Positions 22,791-35,957 of a DNA stretch of 64,000 nucleotides are shown here, piece by piece. The stretch covers positions 16,690,270 through 16,754,269 of the forward strand of contig OZ038435.1 of NCBI GenBank assembly GCA_964036275.1, in the 5' to 3' direction. The DNA comes from Litoditis marina (taxonomy: Eukaryota; Nematoda; Chromadorea; Rhabditida; Rhabditidae). How positions within the stretch are numbered: the first letter of the stretch is position 1; each line of letters opens with the position of its first letter. Made by a program: the position numbers and the translations under genes. The notes below the pieces were generated by a model. That model saw only the letters and a program-made list of their open reading frames with translations. It ran no database searches and was not told where the DNA came from.

Positions 22791-25700
22791 CTAGGCCGGC
22801 TATCGCCGACCTAGCTGGGGGGTACCCCCAGACCCCCCCTGTTGGTCATGTGTAAGTTTGTAGATGTTTATAGGTAATTTTACAAAGTTTTGTCATGTTA
22901 AGCCATGTTTCGACCTGTTTTGTAGTTTTGAGCTCTACTGGCCTTCAGAATCTGAGTCGTCGTGCATCTCACAGGTCATAATATCATCTAATTTCTGTGT
23001 TCTAACTATCTCACGCATTTAGAACTATCTCCCACGTCAATATGTCACTTTTCAGTTTTGACGTCCTCTGGCCTTCAGAATCTGAGTTGTCGTGCATCTC
23101 ACAGGTCATACTATCGTCTACTATCTGTGTTCCAACTATCTAACGCATTTAGAACTATCTCCCACATCAATATGTCACTTTTCAGTTTTGACGTCTTCTG
23201 GCCTTCAGAATCTGAGTTGTCGTTTATCTCACAGGTCATACTATCGTCCCCTATCTGTGTTCTAACTATCTCACGCATTGAGAACTATCTCCCACGTCAA
23301 TATGTCACTTTTCAGTTTTGACGTCTTCTGGCCTTCAGAATCTGAGTCGTCGTGCATCTCACAGGTCATACTATCATCTACTTTCTGTGTTTTAACTATC
23401 TAACGCATTTAGAACTATCTCCCACATCAATATGTCACTTTTCAGTTTTGACGTCTTCTGGCCTTCAGAATCTGAGTCGTCGTACATCTCACAGGTCATA
23501 CTATCGTCTAATATCTGTGTTCTAACTATCTAACGTATTTAGAACTATCTTCCACGTCAATATGTCACTTTTCAGTTTTGACGTCTTCTGGCCCTCAGAA
23601 TCTGAGTCGTCGTGCATCTCACAGGTCATACTATCCTCTACTATCTGTGTTCTAACTATCTAACGCATTTAGAACTATCTTCCACGTCAATATGTCACTT
23701 TTCAGTTTTGACGTCTTCTGGCCTTCAGAATCTGAGTCGTCGTGCATCTCACAGGTCTACTATCGTCTACTATCTGTGTTCTAACTATCTAACGCATTTA
23801 GAACTATCTACCACGTCAATATGTCACTTTTCAATTTTGACGTCTTCTGACCTCCAGAATCCGACTCGTCGTGCATCTCACAGGTCATACTATCCTCTAC
23901 TATCTGCGTTCTAAGTATCTAATGCATTTAGAACTATCTACCACGTCAATATGTCACTTTTCAGTTTTGACGTCTTCTGACCTCCAGAATCTGAGTCGTC
24001 GTGCATCTCATAGGTCGTACTATCGTCTACTATCTATGTACTAACTATCTACGGCATTTAGAACTATCTCCGACGTCAATATGTCACTTTTCATTTTTGA
24101 CGTCTTCTGACCTTCAGAATCTCAGTTCTCGTTCATCTAAGACGTCATACTATCGTCTACTATCTATGTACTAACTATCTACGGCATTTAGAACTATCTC
24201 CGACGTCAATATGTCACTTTTCATTTTTGACGTTTTCTGACCTTCAGAATCTCAGTTCTCGTTCATCTAAGACGTCATTCTATCGTCTACTATCTATGTA
24301 CTAACTATCTACGGCATTTAGAACTATCTCCGACGTCAATATGTCACTTTTCATTTTTGACGTCTTCCGACCTTCAGAATATCAAGGGGGATTTTTTTAC
24401 AACTCCTTAGATCTCGAAAACTATGAGTGATTCCGGGACCCTACCGTGACAGGTGGTTTGTAGAAGTTCATAGGTAGTTTTACTAAGTTTTGACGTGTTC
24501 AGCCATGTTTGGACATGTTTCGTAGTTTTGACGTCTTCTGGCCTTCAGAATCTGAGTCTTCGTACATCTAACATGTTGTACTATCATCGGCTATCTATAT
24601 ACTAATTATCTGAGGCCTTTAGAACTAACTTGGACGTCAAAATATCAGTTTTGAGTTTTGACGTCTTCTGGACTTCAGAATTATGCTCGTCGTCAGTAGA
24701 ATTTCACTTCTGGCACCTACGTGATGTTGAGAGAAGCATCTGAGTCTTATTGAGTGGCAAGCTAACGTTCCACGTGAAATATGTTAAGACATCAAAGATC
24801 TTGTTGACGATTTCGGTCACGTGACCCGATAAGCCAACTCAACCAACTTACAGTATTATCGATTTTTGTAGGAAAAAATAGCTATTTTTCTTAGATTTTT
24901 TTACACAATGATTGTCACTCTTCAACTAATACACACAGACAGTTTCCAAACAATTGATGCATTTTGTGGACTTCTACAAATGAAATAGTAACTCGAAATA
25001 TTTAAAAAATTATAAAAACTTAACCAATATAGCTACGCAACAATTTCCACGTTTCCAGGTATCAGCCCAGTGAGCCGAACATTCACTAATTGACAACTTT
25101 TTCTGAATGTTGAAACCGGCCGATATGCATATTCGCAGTTTGAAATTTTTTTCAACTCATTCAATCTCAAAAAGTTTGAGTGATGACGGGATGTCAGTGT
25201 GGTAGGTGGTTAGGCTACTGCGGTCATTTCGTTACACAAAATTGGGCACAATTCTGTTCAGCCATTCTCACGTTATAAAATCGATGAGTCATCATTTTTG
25301 CAGAAAAAAACTCATAAAAAATCGATAAATCAATATTATCGATTTTAGTTAGGGGCGCTGAGGTCGCGAAGGCTGGAGGTATGTGGTATGTAGATAAGAG
25401 CCAAATCGTAACAACTTTTCGCCACGCTCAAAGTCCACATTTCACAGTTTGAAAATTTTTTCAACTCATTCAATCTCAAAAAGTTTGAGTGATGACGGGA
25501 TGTCAGTGTGGTAGATGTTTAGGCTACTGCGGTCATTTTGTTACACAAAATTGGGCACAATTCTGTTCAGCCATTCTCACGTTATAAAATCTATGACGTC
25601 ATCACTTTTACATAAAATGGTTCATAAAAAATCGATAAATCAATATGATGGATTTTAATTAGGGGCGCTAAGGTCGCGAAGGCTGGAGGTATATTGTACG

Positions 25701-26071
25701 TAAATATTAACAGTTTTGTAACAACTTTTTGTCGCCACCCCAGCAGTTTGAAAATTTTTTCAACTCATTCAATCTCAAAAAGTTTGAGTGATGACGGGAT
25801 GTCAGTGTGGTAGATGTTTAGGCTACTGCGGTTATTTTGTTACACAAAATTGGGCACAATTCTGTTCAGCCATTCTCACGTTATAAAATCTATGACGTCA
25901 TCACTTTTACCTAAAATGGTTCATAAAAAGTCGATAAATCAATATGATGGATTTTAGTTCGGGGGGCTAAGGTCACGGGGGCTGGAGGTATGCTGTATGT
26001 AGGTATGAGCCAAATCGTAACAACTTTTCGCCACTCTCAAAGTCCAATCGTTTCTATGTATAGGGGGGTGA
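22791..26071 (-). repeat. Helitron B unit B1 (3281 bp, satellite-expanded)
   Basis: Minus-strand 3' end: hairpin GGTCGGC-GATA-GCCGGC directly followed by CTAG, different from A but with the same subterminal CTGGGGG/CCCCCAG hairpin. The 5' end reads TCACCCCCCTATA. It contains the 130 bp satellite (about 22920-24380), a block shared with B2 (about 24460-25330), and about three ~305 bp internal repeats (about 25127-26000) with AACTCATTCAATCTCAAAAA. Confidence 0.8.
22920..24380. repeat. 130 bp tandem satellite inside B1
   Basis: About eleven copies, each with GACGTCTTCTGGCCTTCAGA, a TATCTGTGTTCTAACTATCT-like stretch and AATATGTCACTTTTCAG. Spacing of GACGTC words is 130 bp (23060, 23190, 23320). 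The last three copies form a closer subgroup with CTACGGCATTTAG. Unit B2 has only one or two copies at the same place. Confidence 0.9.
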
Positions 26072-29000
26072 ACGCAAATTTTTCGGATCAATTTTTTCCA
26101 TACTTGGGATTGTCACTCGGACATGCTCTTTTAATACATAGTAGTCGTACTCGATATCTATCTGCACGTGTCGAAAGAATTCAACATTTCATCGTTTAAC
26201 ACAGTTTAAATAGATGTTTACGGTCACGTGACCCGATAAGCCACCTCAGCCAACTTACAGGATTATCGATTTTTGAGATATTTCTATGAAAAATGCATAT
26301 TTTTCCTAGATTTTTTCACACAATGATTGTCACTACCTATCAAGTATTTACAGTCAGTATGCGTTCATTTAATTCATTTTGGGGAGTTCTACAATATAAA
26401 TAGTGACTCGAAAAATTAAAAAAGTTCGTAAAAAACGAATCAATGTAGCTACGCAACAATTTCCACGTTTCCAGGTATCAGCCCAGTGAGCCGAACATTC
26501 ACTAATTGACAACTTTTTCTGAATGTTGAAACCGGCCGATATGCTTATTCGCAGTTTGAAACTTTTTTCAACTCATTCAATCTCAAAAAGTTTGTATGGT
26601 AACGACATGTTATTGCGGTTAGTGGCTAGGCTAACATGTTCATTTCGTTTGGTGAAATCAATGCGAAATTCCGTTGAGCCATTGTCAGGTTATAAAATCG
26701 ATGACGTCATCACTTTTACATAAAAATGATCATAAAAAGTCGATAAATCAATATGATGGATTTTAGTTCGGGGGGCTAAGGTCACGGGGGCTGGAGGTAT
26801 GCTGTATGTAGGTATGAGCCAAATCGTAACAACTTTTCGCCACTCTCAAAGTCCAATCGTTTCTATGTATAGGGGGGTGACCGCAAATTTTTCGGATCAA
26901 TTTTTTCCATACTTGGGATTGTCACTCGGACATGTTCTTTTAATACATAGTAGTCGTACTCGATATCTATCTGGACATGTCAAAAGAATTCAAGATTTCA
27001 TCGTTTAACACAGTTTAAATTGATGTTTACGGTCACGTGACCCGATGAGCCACCTCAACCAACTTACAGGATTATCGATTTTTGAGAGATTTCTATGAAA
27101 AATGCATATTTTTCTTAGATTTTTTCACACGATGATTGTCACTACCTATCAAGTATTCACAGTCAGTATGCGTTCATTTAATTCATTTTGGGGGAGTTCT
27201 ACAATATAAATAGTGACTCGAAAAATTGAAAAAGTTTGTAAAAAACGAATCAATGTAGCTACGCAACAATTTCACGGTTTCCATGTATCAGCTCACTAAG
27301 CTAGACATTTCACTAATTGACAACTTTTTCTGAATGTTGAAACCGACCGAAATGCTTATTCGCAGTTTGAAACTTTTTTCAACTCAGTCAATCTCAAAAA
27401 GTTTGTGTGGTAACGACATGTTATTGCGGTTAGTGGCTAGGCTAACATGTTCATTTCGTTTGGTGAAATCGATGCAAAATTCTGTTGAGCCATTGTCAGG
27501 TTATAAAATCGATGACGTCATCACTTTTACATAAAAATGTTCATAAAAATCGAGAATAACAAATTGAGCCCTAATGCGTCGACTATCTTTCTAGCAGTTG
27601 TCAGCTACGTAACATACTTTTTGTGGGAGAGAATCGAAGCACTTTTTTGGTTTCACTGAACCCCCTCCTCGCAAAAAACGCTAAAGTCAACTTCGTTGTA
27701 GACAACATTAGGGACAATCTGATTTGATTTTTGTATAGAGCTCATGTAGTATGTAGTTACTGGAAGGATAAATGCTAATAATCTCTAACGGCATGCCATC
27801 CAGAGTCGTCAGAAAAAGGCCTAATTTTCAACTTTTGTGCATTAAAAATCAATAAATCAATATTATCGATTTCTTTTGATCTTGCACTTTTGTAATGTTA
27901 AGACGTATGTTGTATGGAAGTATGAACCGGATTGTGACAACTTTTGTTAACGGTCAAAGTCCAATCGTTTCTATATATAGGGGGGTGACCGCAAATTTTT
28001 CGGATCAATTTTTTCCATACTTGGGATTGTCACTCGGACATGTTCTTTTAATACATAGTAGTCGTACTCGATATCTATCTGGACATGTCAAAAGAATTCA
28101 AGATTTCATCGTTTAACACAGTTTAAATTGATGTTTACGGTCACGTGACCCGATGAGCCACCTCAACCAACTTACAGGATTATCGATTTTTGAGAGATTT
28201 CTATGAAAAATGCATATTTTTCTTAGATTTTTTCACACGATGATTGTCACTACCTATCAAGTATTCACAGTCAGTATGCGTTCATTTAATTCATTTTGGG
28301 GGAGTTCTACAATATAAATAGTGACTCGAAAAATTGAAAAAGTTTGTAAAAAACGAATCAATGTAGCTACGCAACAATTTCACGGTTTCCATGTATCAGC
28401 TCACTAAGCTAGACATTTCACTAATTGACAACTTTTTCTGAATGTTGAAACCGACCGAAATGCTTATTCGCAGTTTGAAACTTTTTTCAACTCAGTCAAT
28501 CTCAAAAAGTTTGTGTGGTAACGACATGTTATTGCGGTTAGTGGCTAGGCTAACATGTTCATTTCGTTTGGTGAAATCGATGCAAAATTCTGTTGAGCCA
28601 TTGTCAGGTTATAAAATCGATGACGTCATCACTTTTACATAAAAATGTTCATAAAAATCGAGAATAACAAATTGAGCCCTAATGCGTCGACTATCTTTCT
28701 AGCAGTTGTCAGCTACGTAACATACTTTTTGTGGGAGAGAATCGAAGCACTTTTTTGGTTTCACTGAACCCCCTCCTCGCAAAAAACGCTAAAGTCAACT
28801 TCGTTGTAGACAACATTAGGGACAATCTGATTTGATTTTTGTATAGAGCTCATGTAGTATGTAGTTACTGGAAGGATAAATGCTAATAATCTCTAACGGC
28901 ATGCCATCCAGAGTCGTCAGAAAAAGGCCTAATTTTCAACTTTTGTGCATTAAAAATCAATAAATCAATATTATCGATTTCTTTTGATCTTGCACTTTTG

Positions 29001-31545
29001 TAATGTTAAGACGTATGTTGTATGGAAGTATGAACCGGATTGTGACAACTTTTGTTAACGGTCAAAGTCCAATCGTTTCTATATATAGGGGGGTGACCGC
29101 AAATTTTTCGGATCAATTTTTTCCATACTTGGGATTGTCACTCGGACATGTTCTTTTAATACATAGTAGTCGTACTCGATATCTATCTGGACATGTCAAA
29201 AGAATTCAAGATTTCATCGTTTAACACAGTTTAAATTGATGTTTACGGTCACGTGACCCGATGAGCCACCTCAACCAACTTACAGGATTATCGATTTTTG
29301 AGAGATTTCTATGAAAAATGCATATTTTTCTTAGATTTTTTCACACGATGATTGTCACTACCTATCAAGTATTCACAGTCAGTATGCGTTCATTTAATTC
29401 ATTTTGGGGGAGTTCTACAATATAAATAGTGACTCGAAAAATTGAAAAAGTTTGTAAAAAACGAATCAATGTAGCTACGCAACAATTTCACGGTTTCCAT
29501 GTATCAGCTCACTAAGCTAGACATTTCACTAATTGACAACTTTTTCTGAATGTTGAAACCGACCGAAATGCTTATTCGCAGTTTGAAACTTTTTTCAACT
29601 CAGTCAATCTCAAAAAGTTTGTGTGGTAACGACATGTTATTGCGGTTAGTGGCTAGGCTAACATGTTCATTTCGTTTGGTGAAATCGATGCAAAATTCTG
29701 TTGAGCCATTGTCAGGTTATAAAATCGATGACGTCATCACTTTTACATAAAAATGTTCATAAAAATCGAGAATAACAAATTGAGCCCTAATGCGTCGACT
29801 ATCTTTCTAGCAGTTGTCAGCTACGTAACATACTTTTTGTGGGAGAGAATCGAAGCACTTTTTTGGTTTCACTGAACCCCCTCCTCGCAAAAAACGCTAA
29901 AGTCAACTTCGTTGTAGACAACATTAGGGACAATCTGATTTGATTTTTGTATAGAGCTCATGTAGTATGTAGTTACTGGAAGGATAAATGCTAATAATCT
30001 CTAACGGCATGCCATCCAGAGTCGTCAGAAAAAGGCCTAATTTTCAACTTTTGTGCATTAAAAATCAATAAATCAATATTATCGATTTCTTTTGATCTTG
30101 CACTTTTGTAATGTTAAGACGTATGTTGTATGGAAGTATGAACCGGATTGTGACAACTTTTGTTAACGGTCAAAGTCCAATCGTTTCTATATATAGGGGG
30201 GTGATTTACTGGAAGGATAAATGCTAATAATCTCTAACGGCACGCCAGCCAGAGTCGTCAGAAAAAGGCCTCATTTTCAACTTTTGTGCATTAAAAATCA
30301 ATAAATCAATATTATCGATTTCTTTTGATCTTGCACTTTTGTAATGTTAAGACGTATGTTGTATGGAAGTATGAACCGGATTGTGACAACTTTTGTTAAC
30401 GGTCAAAGTCCAATCGTTTCTATATATAGGGGGGTGACCGCAAATTTTTCGGATCAATTTTTTCCATACTTGGGATTGTCACTCGGACATGTTCTTTTAA
30501 TACATAGTAGTCGTACTCGATATCTATCTGGACATGTCAAAAGAATTCAAGATTTCATCGTTTAACACAGTTTAAATTGATGTTTACGGTCACGTGACCC
30601 GATGAGCCACCTCAACCAACTTACAGGATTATCGATTTTTGAGAGATTTCTATGAAAAATGCATATTTTTCTTAGATTTTTTCACACGATGATTGTCACT
30701 ACCTATCAAGTATTCACAGTCAGTATGCGTTCATTTAATTCATTTTGGGGGAGTTCTACAATATAAATAGTGACTCGAAAAATTGAAAAAGTTTGTAAAA
30801 AACGAATCAATGTAGCTACGCAACAATTTCACGGTTTCCATGTATCAGCTCACTAAGCTAGACATTTCACTAATTGACAACTTTTTCTGAATGTTGAAAC
30901 CGACCGAAATGCTTATTCGCAGTTTGAAACTTTTTTCAACTCAGTCAATCTCAAAAAGTTTGTGTGGTAACGACATGTTATTGCGGTTAGTGGCTAGGCT
31001 AACATGTTCATTTCGTTTGGTGAAATCGATGCAAAATTCTGTTGAGCCATTGTCAGGTTATAAAATCGATGACGTCATCACTTTTACATAAAAATGTTCA
31101 TAAAAATCGAGAATAACAAATTGAGCCCTAATGCGTCGACTATCTTTCTAGCAGTTGTCAGCTACGTAACATACTTTTTGTGGGAGAGAATCGAAGCACT
31201 TTTTTGGTTTCACTGAACCCCCTCCTCGCAAAAAACGCTAAAGTCAACTTCGTTGTAGACAACATTAGGGACAATCTGATTTGATTTTTGTATAGAGCTC
31301 ATGTAGTATGTAGTTACTGGAAGGATAAATGCTAATAATCTCTAACGGCATGCCATCCAGAGTCGTCAGAAAAAGGCCTAATTTTCAACTTTTGTGCATT
31401 AAAAATCAATAAATCAATATTATCGATTTCTTTTGATCTTGCACTTTTGTAATGTTAAGACGTATGTTGTATGGAAGTATGAACCGGATTGTGACAACTT
31501 TTGTTAACGGTCAAAGTCCAATCGTTTCTATATATAGGGGGGTGA
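26072..31545 (-). repeat. Helitron C units C1-C5 and a 233 bp partial unit
   Basis: C1 26072-26880 (809 bp), C2 26881-27988, C3 27989-29096, C4 29097-30204 (1108 bp each), partial 30205-30437 (233 bp), C5 30438-31545 (1108 bp). All share the 5' end TCACCCCCCTATA on the minus strand. Their 3' ends lack the hairpin-CTAG and stop at AAATTTGCGG or AAATTTGCGT. The partial unit stops instead at CCAGTAAA. C2-C5 appear identical wherever I compared them. Each has one CGATGACGTCATC palindrome and the shared CAACTTTTTCTGAATGTTG block. Confidence 0.85.
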
Positions 31546-33229
31546 CTAGGCCGGCTATCGCCGACCTAGCTGGGGGGTACCCCCAGACCCCCCCTGTTGG
31601 TTTTTGTGAACTTTGTAGAGATTTTAATGTAACTTTACGAAGTTTTGACGTGTTCAGCCATGTTTGGACATGTTTTGTAGTTTTGACGTCTTCTGGCCTT
31701 CAGAATCTGAGTCTTCGTACATCTTACATGTTGTACTATCATCTGCTATCTATGTACTAACTATCTGAGGCCTTTAGAACTAACTTGGACGTCAAAATAT
31801 CAGTTTTGAGTTTTGACGTCTTCTGGACTTCAGAATTATGCTCGTCGTCAGTAGAATTTCACTTCTGGCACCTACGTGTTGTTGAGAGAAGCATCTGAGT
31901 CTTATTAAGTGGCAAGCTAACGTTCCACGTGAAATCTGTTAAGACATCAAAGATCTTGTTGACGATTTCGGTCACGTGACCCGATAAGCCAACTCAACCA
32001 ACTTACAGTATTATCGATTTTTGTAGGAAAAAATGGCTATTTTTCTTAGATTTTTCTACACAATGATTATCACTCTTCAACTAATACACACAGACAGTTT
32101 CCAAACAATTGATGCATTTTGTGAACTTCTACAAATGAAATAGTAACTCGAAAAATAAAAAAAACAAATAAAAACTGAACCAATATAGCTACGCAACAAT
32201 TTCAACGTTTTCAGGTATCAGCCCAGTGAGCCGAACATTCGCTAATTGACAACTTTTTCTGAATGTTGAAACCGGCCGATATGCATATTCGCAGTTTGAA
32301 AATTTTTTCAACTCATTCAATCTCAAAAAGTTTGAGTGATGACGGGATGTCAGTGTGGTAGGTGGTTAGGCTAGTGCGGTCATTTCGTTACACAAAATTG
32401 GGCACAATTCTATTCAGCCATTCTCACGTTATAAAATCGATGAGTCATCATTTTTGCAGAAAAAAACTCATAAAAAATCGATAAATCAATATGATGGATT
32501 TTAGTTAGGGGCGCTAAGGTCGCGAAGGCTGGAGGTATGTGGTATGTAGATATGAGCAAAATCGTAACAACTTTTCGCCACGCTCAAAGTCCATATTTCG
32601 CAGTTTGAAAATTTTTTTTAACTCATTCAATCTCACAAAAGTTTGAGTGATGACGGGATGTCAGTGTGGTAGATGGTTAGGCTACTGCGGTCATTTCGTT
32701 ACACAAAATTGGGCACAATTCTGTTCAGCCATTCTCACGGTATAAAATCGATGACGTCATCACTTTTACATAAAATGGTTCATAAAAAATCGATAAATCA
32801 GTATGATGGATTTTAATCAGGGGCGCTAAGGTCGCGAAGGCTGGAGGTATATTGTATGTAAATATTAACAGTTTTGTAACAACTTTTTGTCGCCACCCCA
32901 TCAGTTTGAAAATTTTTTCAACTCATTCAATCTCAAAAAGTTTGAGTGATGACGGGATGTCAGTGTGGTAGATGGTTAGGCTACTGCGGTCATTTCGTTA
33001 CACAAAATTGGGCACAATTCTGTTCAGCCATTGTCACGGTATAAAATCGATGACGTCATCACTTTTACATAAAATGGTTCATAAAAAATCGATAAATCAA
33101 TATGATGGATTTTAGTTAGGGGTGCTAAGGTCACGGGGGCTGGAGCTATGCTGTATGTAGGTATGAGCCAAATCGTAACAACTTTTCGCCACTCTCAAAG
33201 TCCAATCGTTTCTATGTATAGGGGGGTGA
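31546..33229 (-). repeat. Helitron B unit B2 (1684 bp)
   Basis: Same 3' hairpin-CTAG end and same 5' TCACCCCCCTATA as B1, but without satellite expansion. It includes two to three ~305 bp internal repeats. It is the best unexpanded reference for the B type in this window. Confidence 0.8.
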
Positions 33230-35957
33230 ACGCAAATTTTTCGGATCAATTTTTTCCATACTTGGGATTGTCACTCGGACATGTTCTTCTGATACATAGT
33301 AGTCGTACTCGATATCTATCTGGAAATGTCAAAATAATTCAGGATTTCATCGTTTAACACAGTTTAAATTGATGTTTACGGTCACGTGACCCGATAAGCC
33401 ACCTCAGCCAACTTACAGGATTATCGATTTTTGAGATATTTCTATGAAAAATGCATATTTTTCTTAGATTTTTTCACACAATGATTGTAACTACCTATCA
33501 AGTATTTACAGTCAGTATGCGTTCATTTAATTCATTTTGGGGAGTTCTACATTATAAATAGTGACTCGAAAAATGGAAAAAGTTCGTAAAAAACGAATCA
33601 ATGTAGCTACGCAACAATTTCCACGTTTCCAGGTATCAGCCCAGTGAGCCGAACATTTCACTAATTGACAACTTTTTCTGATTGTTGAAACCGGCCGAAA
33701 TGCTTAAATCGAGTTTGAAACTTTTTTCAACTTGATTAATCTCAAAACATTTAAGAGGTATCGAGACGATATTGTGGTAGGTGATTAGGCTAATATGTTC
33801 ATTTCGTTTCGCGAAATCAATGCAAAATTCTGTTGAGCCATTGTCAGGTTATAAAATCGATGACGTCATCACTTTTACATAAAAATGTTCATAAAAAGTC
33901 GATAAATCAATATGATGGATTTTAGTTAGGGGGGCTAAGGTCACAGGGGCTGGAGGTATACTATATGTAGGTATCAGCCAAATCGTAACAACTTTTTGTC
34001 ACGGTCAAAGTCCTTGTAACTCTATGTATAGGGGGGTGAACGCAAATTTTTCGGATCAATTTTTTCCATACTTGGGATTGTCACTCGGACATGTTCTTCT
34101 GATACATAGTAGTCGTACTCGATATCTATCTGGAAATGTCAAAATAATTCAGGATTTCATCGTTTAACACAGTTTAAATTGATGTTTACGGTCACGTGAC
34201 CCGATAAGCCACCTCAGCCAACTTACAGGATTATCGATTTTTGAGATATTTCTATGAAAAATGCATATTTTTCTTAGATTTTTTCACACAATGATTGTAA
34301 CTACCTATCAAGTATTTACAGTCAGTATGCGTTCATTTAATTCATTTTGGGGAGTTCTACATTATAAATAGTGACTCGAAAAATGGAAAAAGTTCGTAAA
34401 AAACGAATCAATGTAGCTACGCAACAATTTCCACGTTTCCAGGTATCAGCCCAGTGAGCCGAACATTTCACTAATTGACAACTTTTTCTGATTGTTGAAA
34501 CCGGCCGAAATGCTTAAATCGAGTTTGAAACTTTTTTCAACTTGATTAATCTCAAAACATTTAAGAGGTATCGAGACGATATTGTGGTAGGTGATTAGGC
34601 TAATATGTTCATTTCGTTTCGCGAAATCAATGCAAAATTCTGTTGAGCCATTGTCAGGTTATAAAATCGATGACGTCATCACTTTTACATAAAAATGTTC
34701 ATAAAAAGTCGATAAATCAATATGATGGATTTTAGTTAGGGGGGCTAAGGTCACAGGGGCTGGAGGTATACTATATGTAGGTATCAGCCAAATCGTAACA
34801 ACTTTTTGTCACGGTCAATGAGCTTGTAACTCTATGTATAGGGGGGTGACCGCAAATTTTTCGGATCAATTTTTTCCATACTTCCGATTGTCACTCGGAC
34901 ATGTTCTTTTAATACATAGTAGTCGTACTCGATATCTATCTGGACATGTCAAAAGAATTCAAGATTTCATCGTTTAACACAGTTTAAATTGATGTTTACG
35001 GTCACGTGACCCGATGAGCCACCTCAACCAACTTACAGGATTATCGATTTTTGAGAGATTTCTATGAAAAATGCATATTTTTCTTAGATTTTTTCACACG
35101 ATGATTGTCACTACCTATCAAGTATTCACAGTCAGTATGCGTTCATTTAATTCATTTTGGGGGAGTTCTACAATATAAATAGTGACTCGAAAAATTGAAA
35201 AAGTTTGTAAAAAACGAATCAATGTAGCTACGCAACAATTTCACGGTTTCCATGTATCAGCTCACTAAGCTAGACATTTCACTAATTGACAACTTTTTCT
35301 GAATGTTGAAACCGACCGAAATGCTTATTCGCAGTTTGAAACTTTTTTCAACTCAGTCAATCTCAAAAAGTTTGTGTGGTAACGACATGTTATTGCGGTT
35401 AGTGGCTAGGCTAACATGTTCATTTCGTTTGGTGAAATCGATGCAAAATTCTGTTGAGCCATTGTCAGGTTATAAAATCGATGACGTCATCACTTTTACA
35501 TAAAAATGTTCATAAAAATCGAGAATAACAAATTGAGCCCTAATGCCTCGACTATCTTTCTAGCAGTTGTCAACTACGTAACATACTTTTTATGGGAGAG
35601 AATCGAAGCACTTTTTTGGTTTCACTGAACCCCCTCCTCGCAAAAAACGCTAAAGTCAACTTCGTTGTAGACAACATTAGGGACAATCTGATTTGATTTT
35701 TGTATAGAGCTCCTGTAGAATGTAGTTACTGGAAGGATAAATGCTAATAATCTCTAACGGCACGCCATCCAGAGTCGTCAGAAAAAGGCCTAATTTTCAA
35801 CTTTTGTGCATTAAAAATCAATAAATCAATATTATCGATTTCTTTTGATCTTGCACTTTTGTAATGTTAAGACGTATGTTGTATGGAAGTATGAACCGGA
35901 TTGTGACAACTTTTGTTAACGGTCAAAGTCCAATCGTTTCTATATATAGGGGGGTGA
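33230..35957 (-). repeat. Helitron C units C6-C8
   Basis: C6 33230-34039 and C7 34040-34849 (810 bp each, nearly identical) end at GCGT; C8 34850-35957 (1108 bp) ends at GCGG and matches C2-C5. The outer edge of C8 is joined directly to the CTAG of A7. Confidence 0.8.

Noticed and set aside
22920..24380. A possible CRISPR-like array.
   Set aside because: The 130 bp units repeat throughout with no unique spacers, inside a nuclear transposon of a nematode.
25990..35503. Repeated 66-73 residue plus-strand ORFs in B and C units.
   Set aside because: They cover Helitron cis-sequences such as the TGACGTCA palindrome, have no initiation or splice context, and follow the tandem units exactly.
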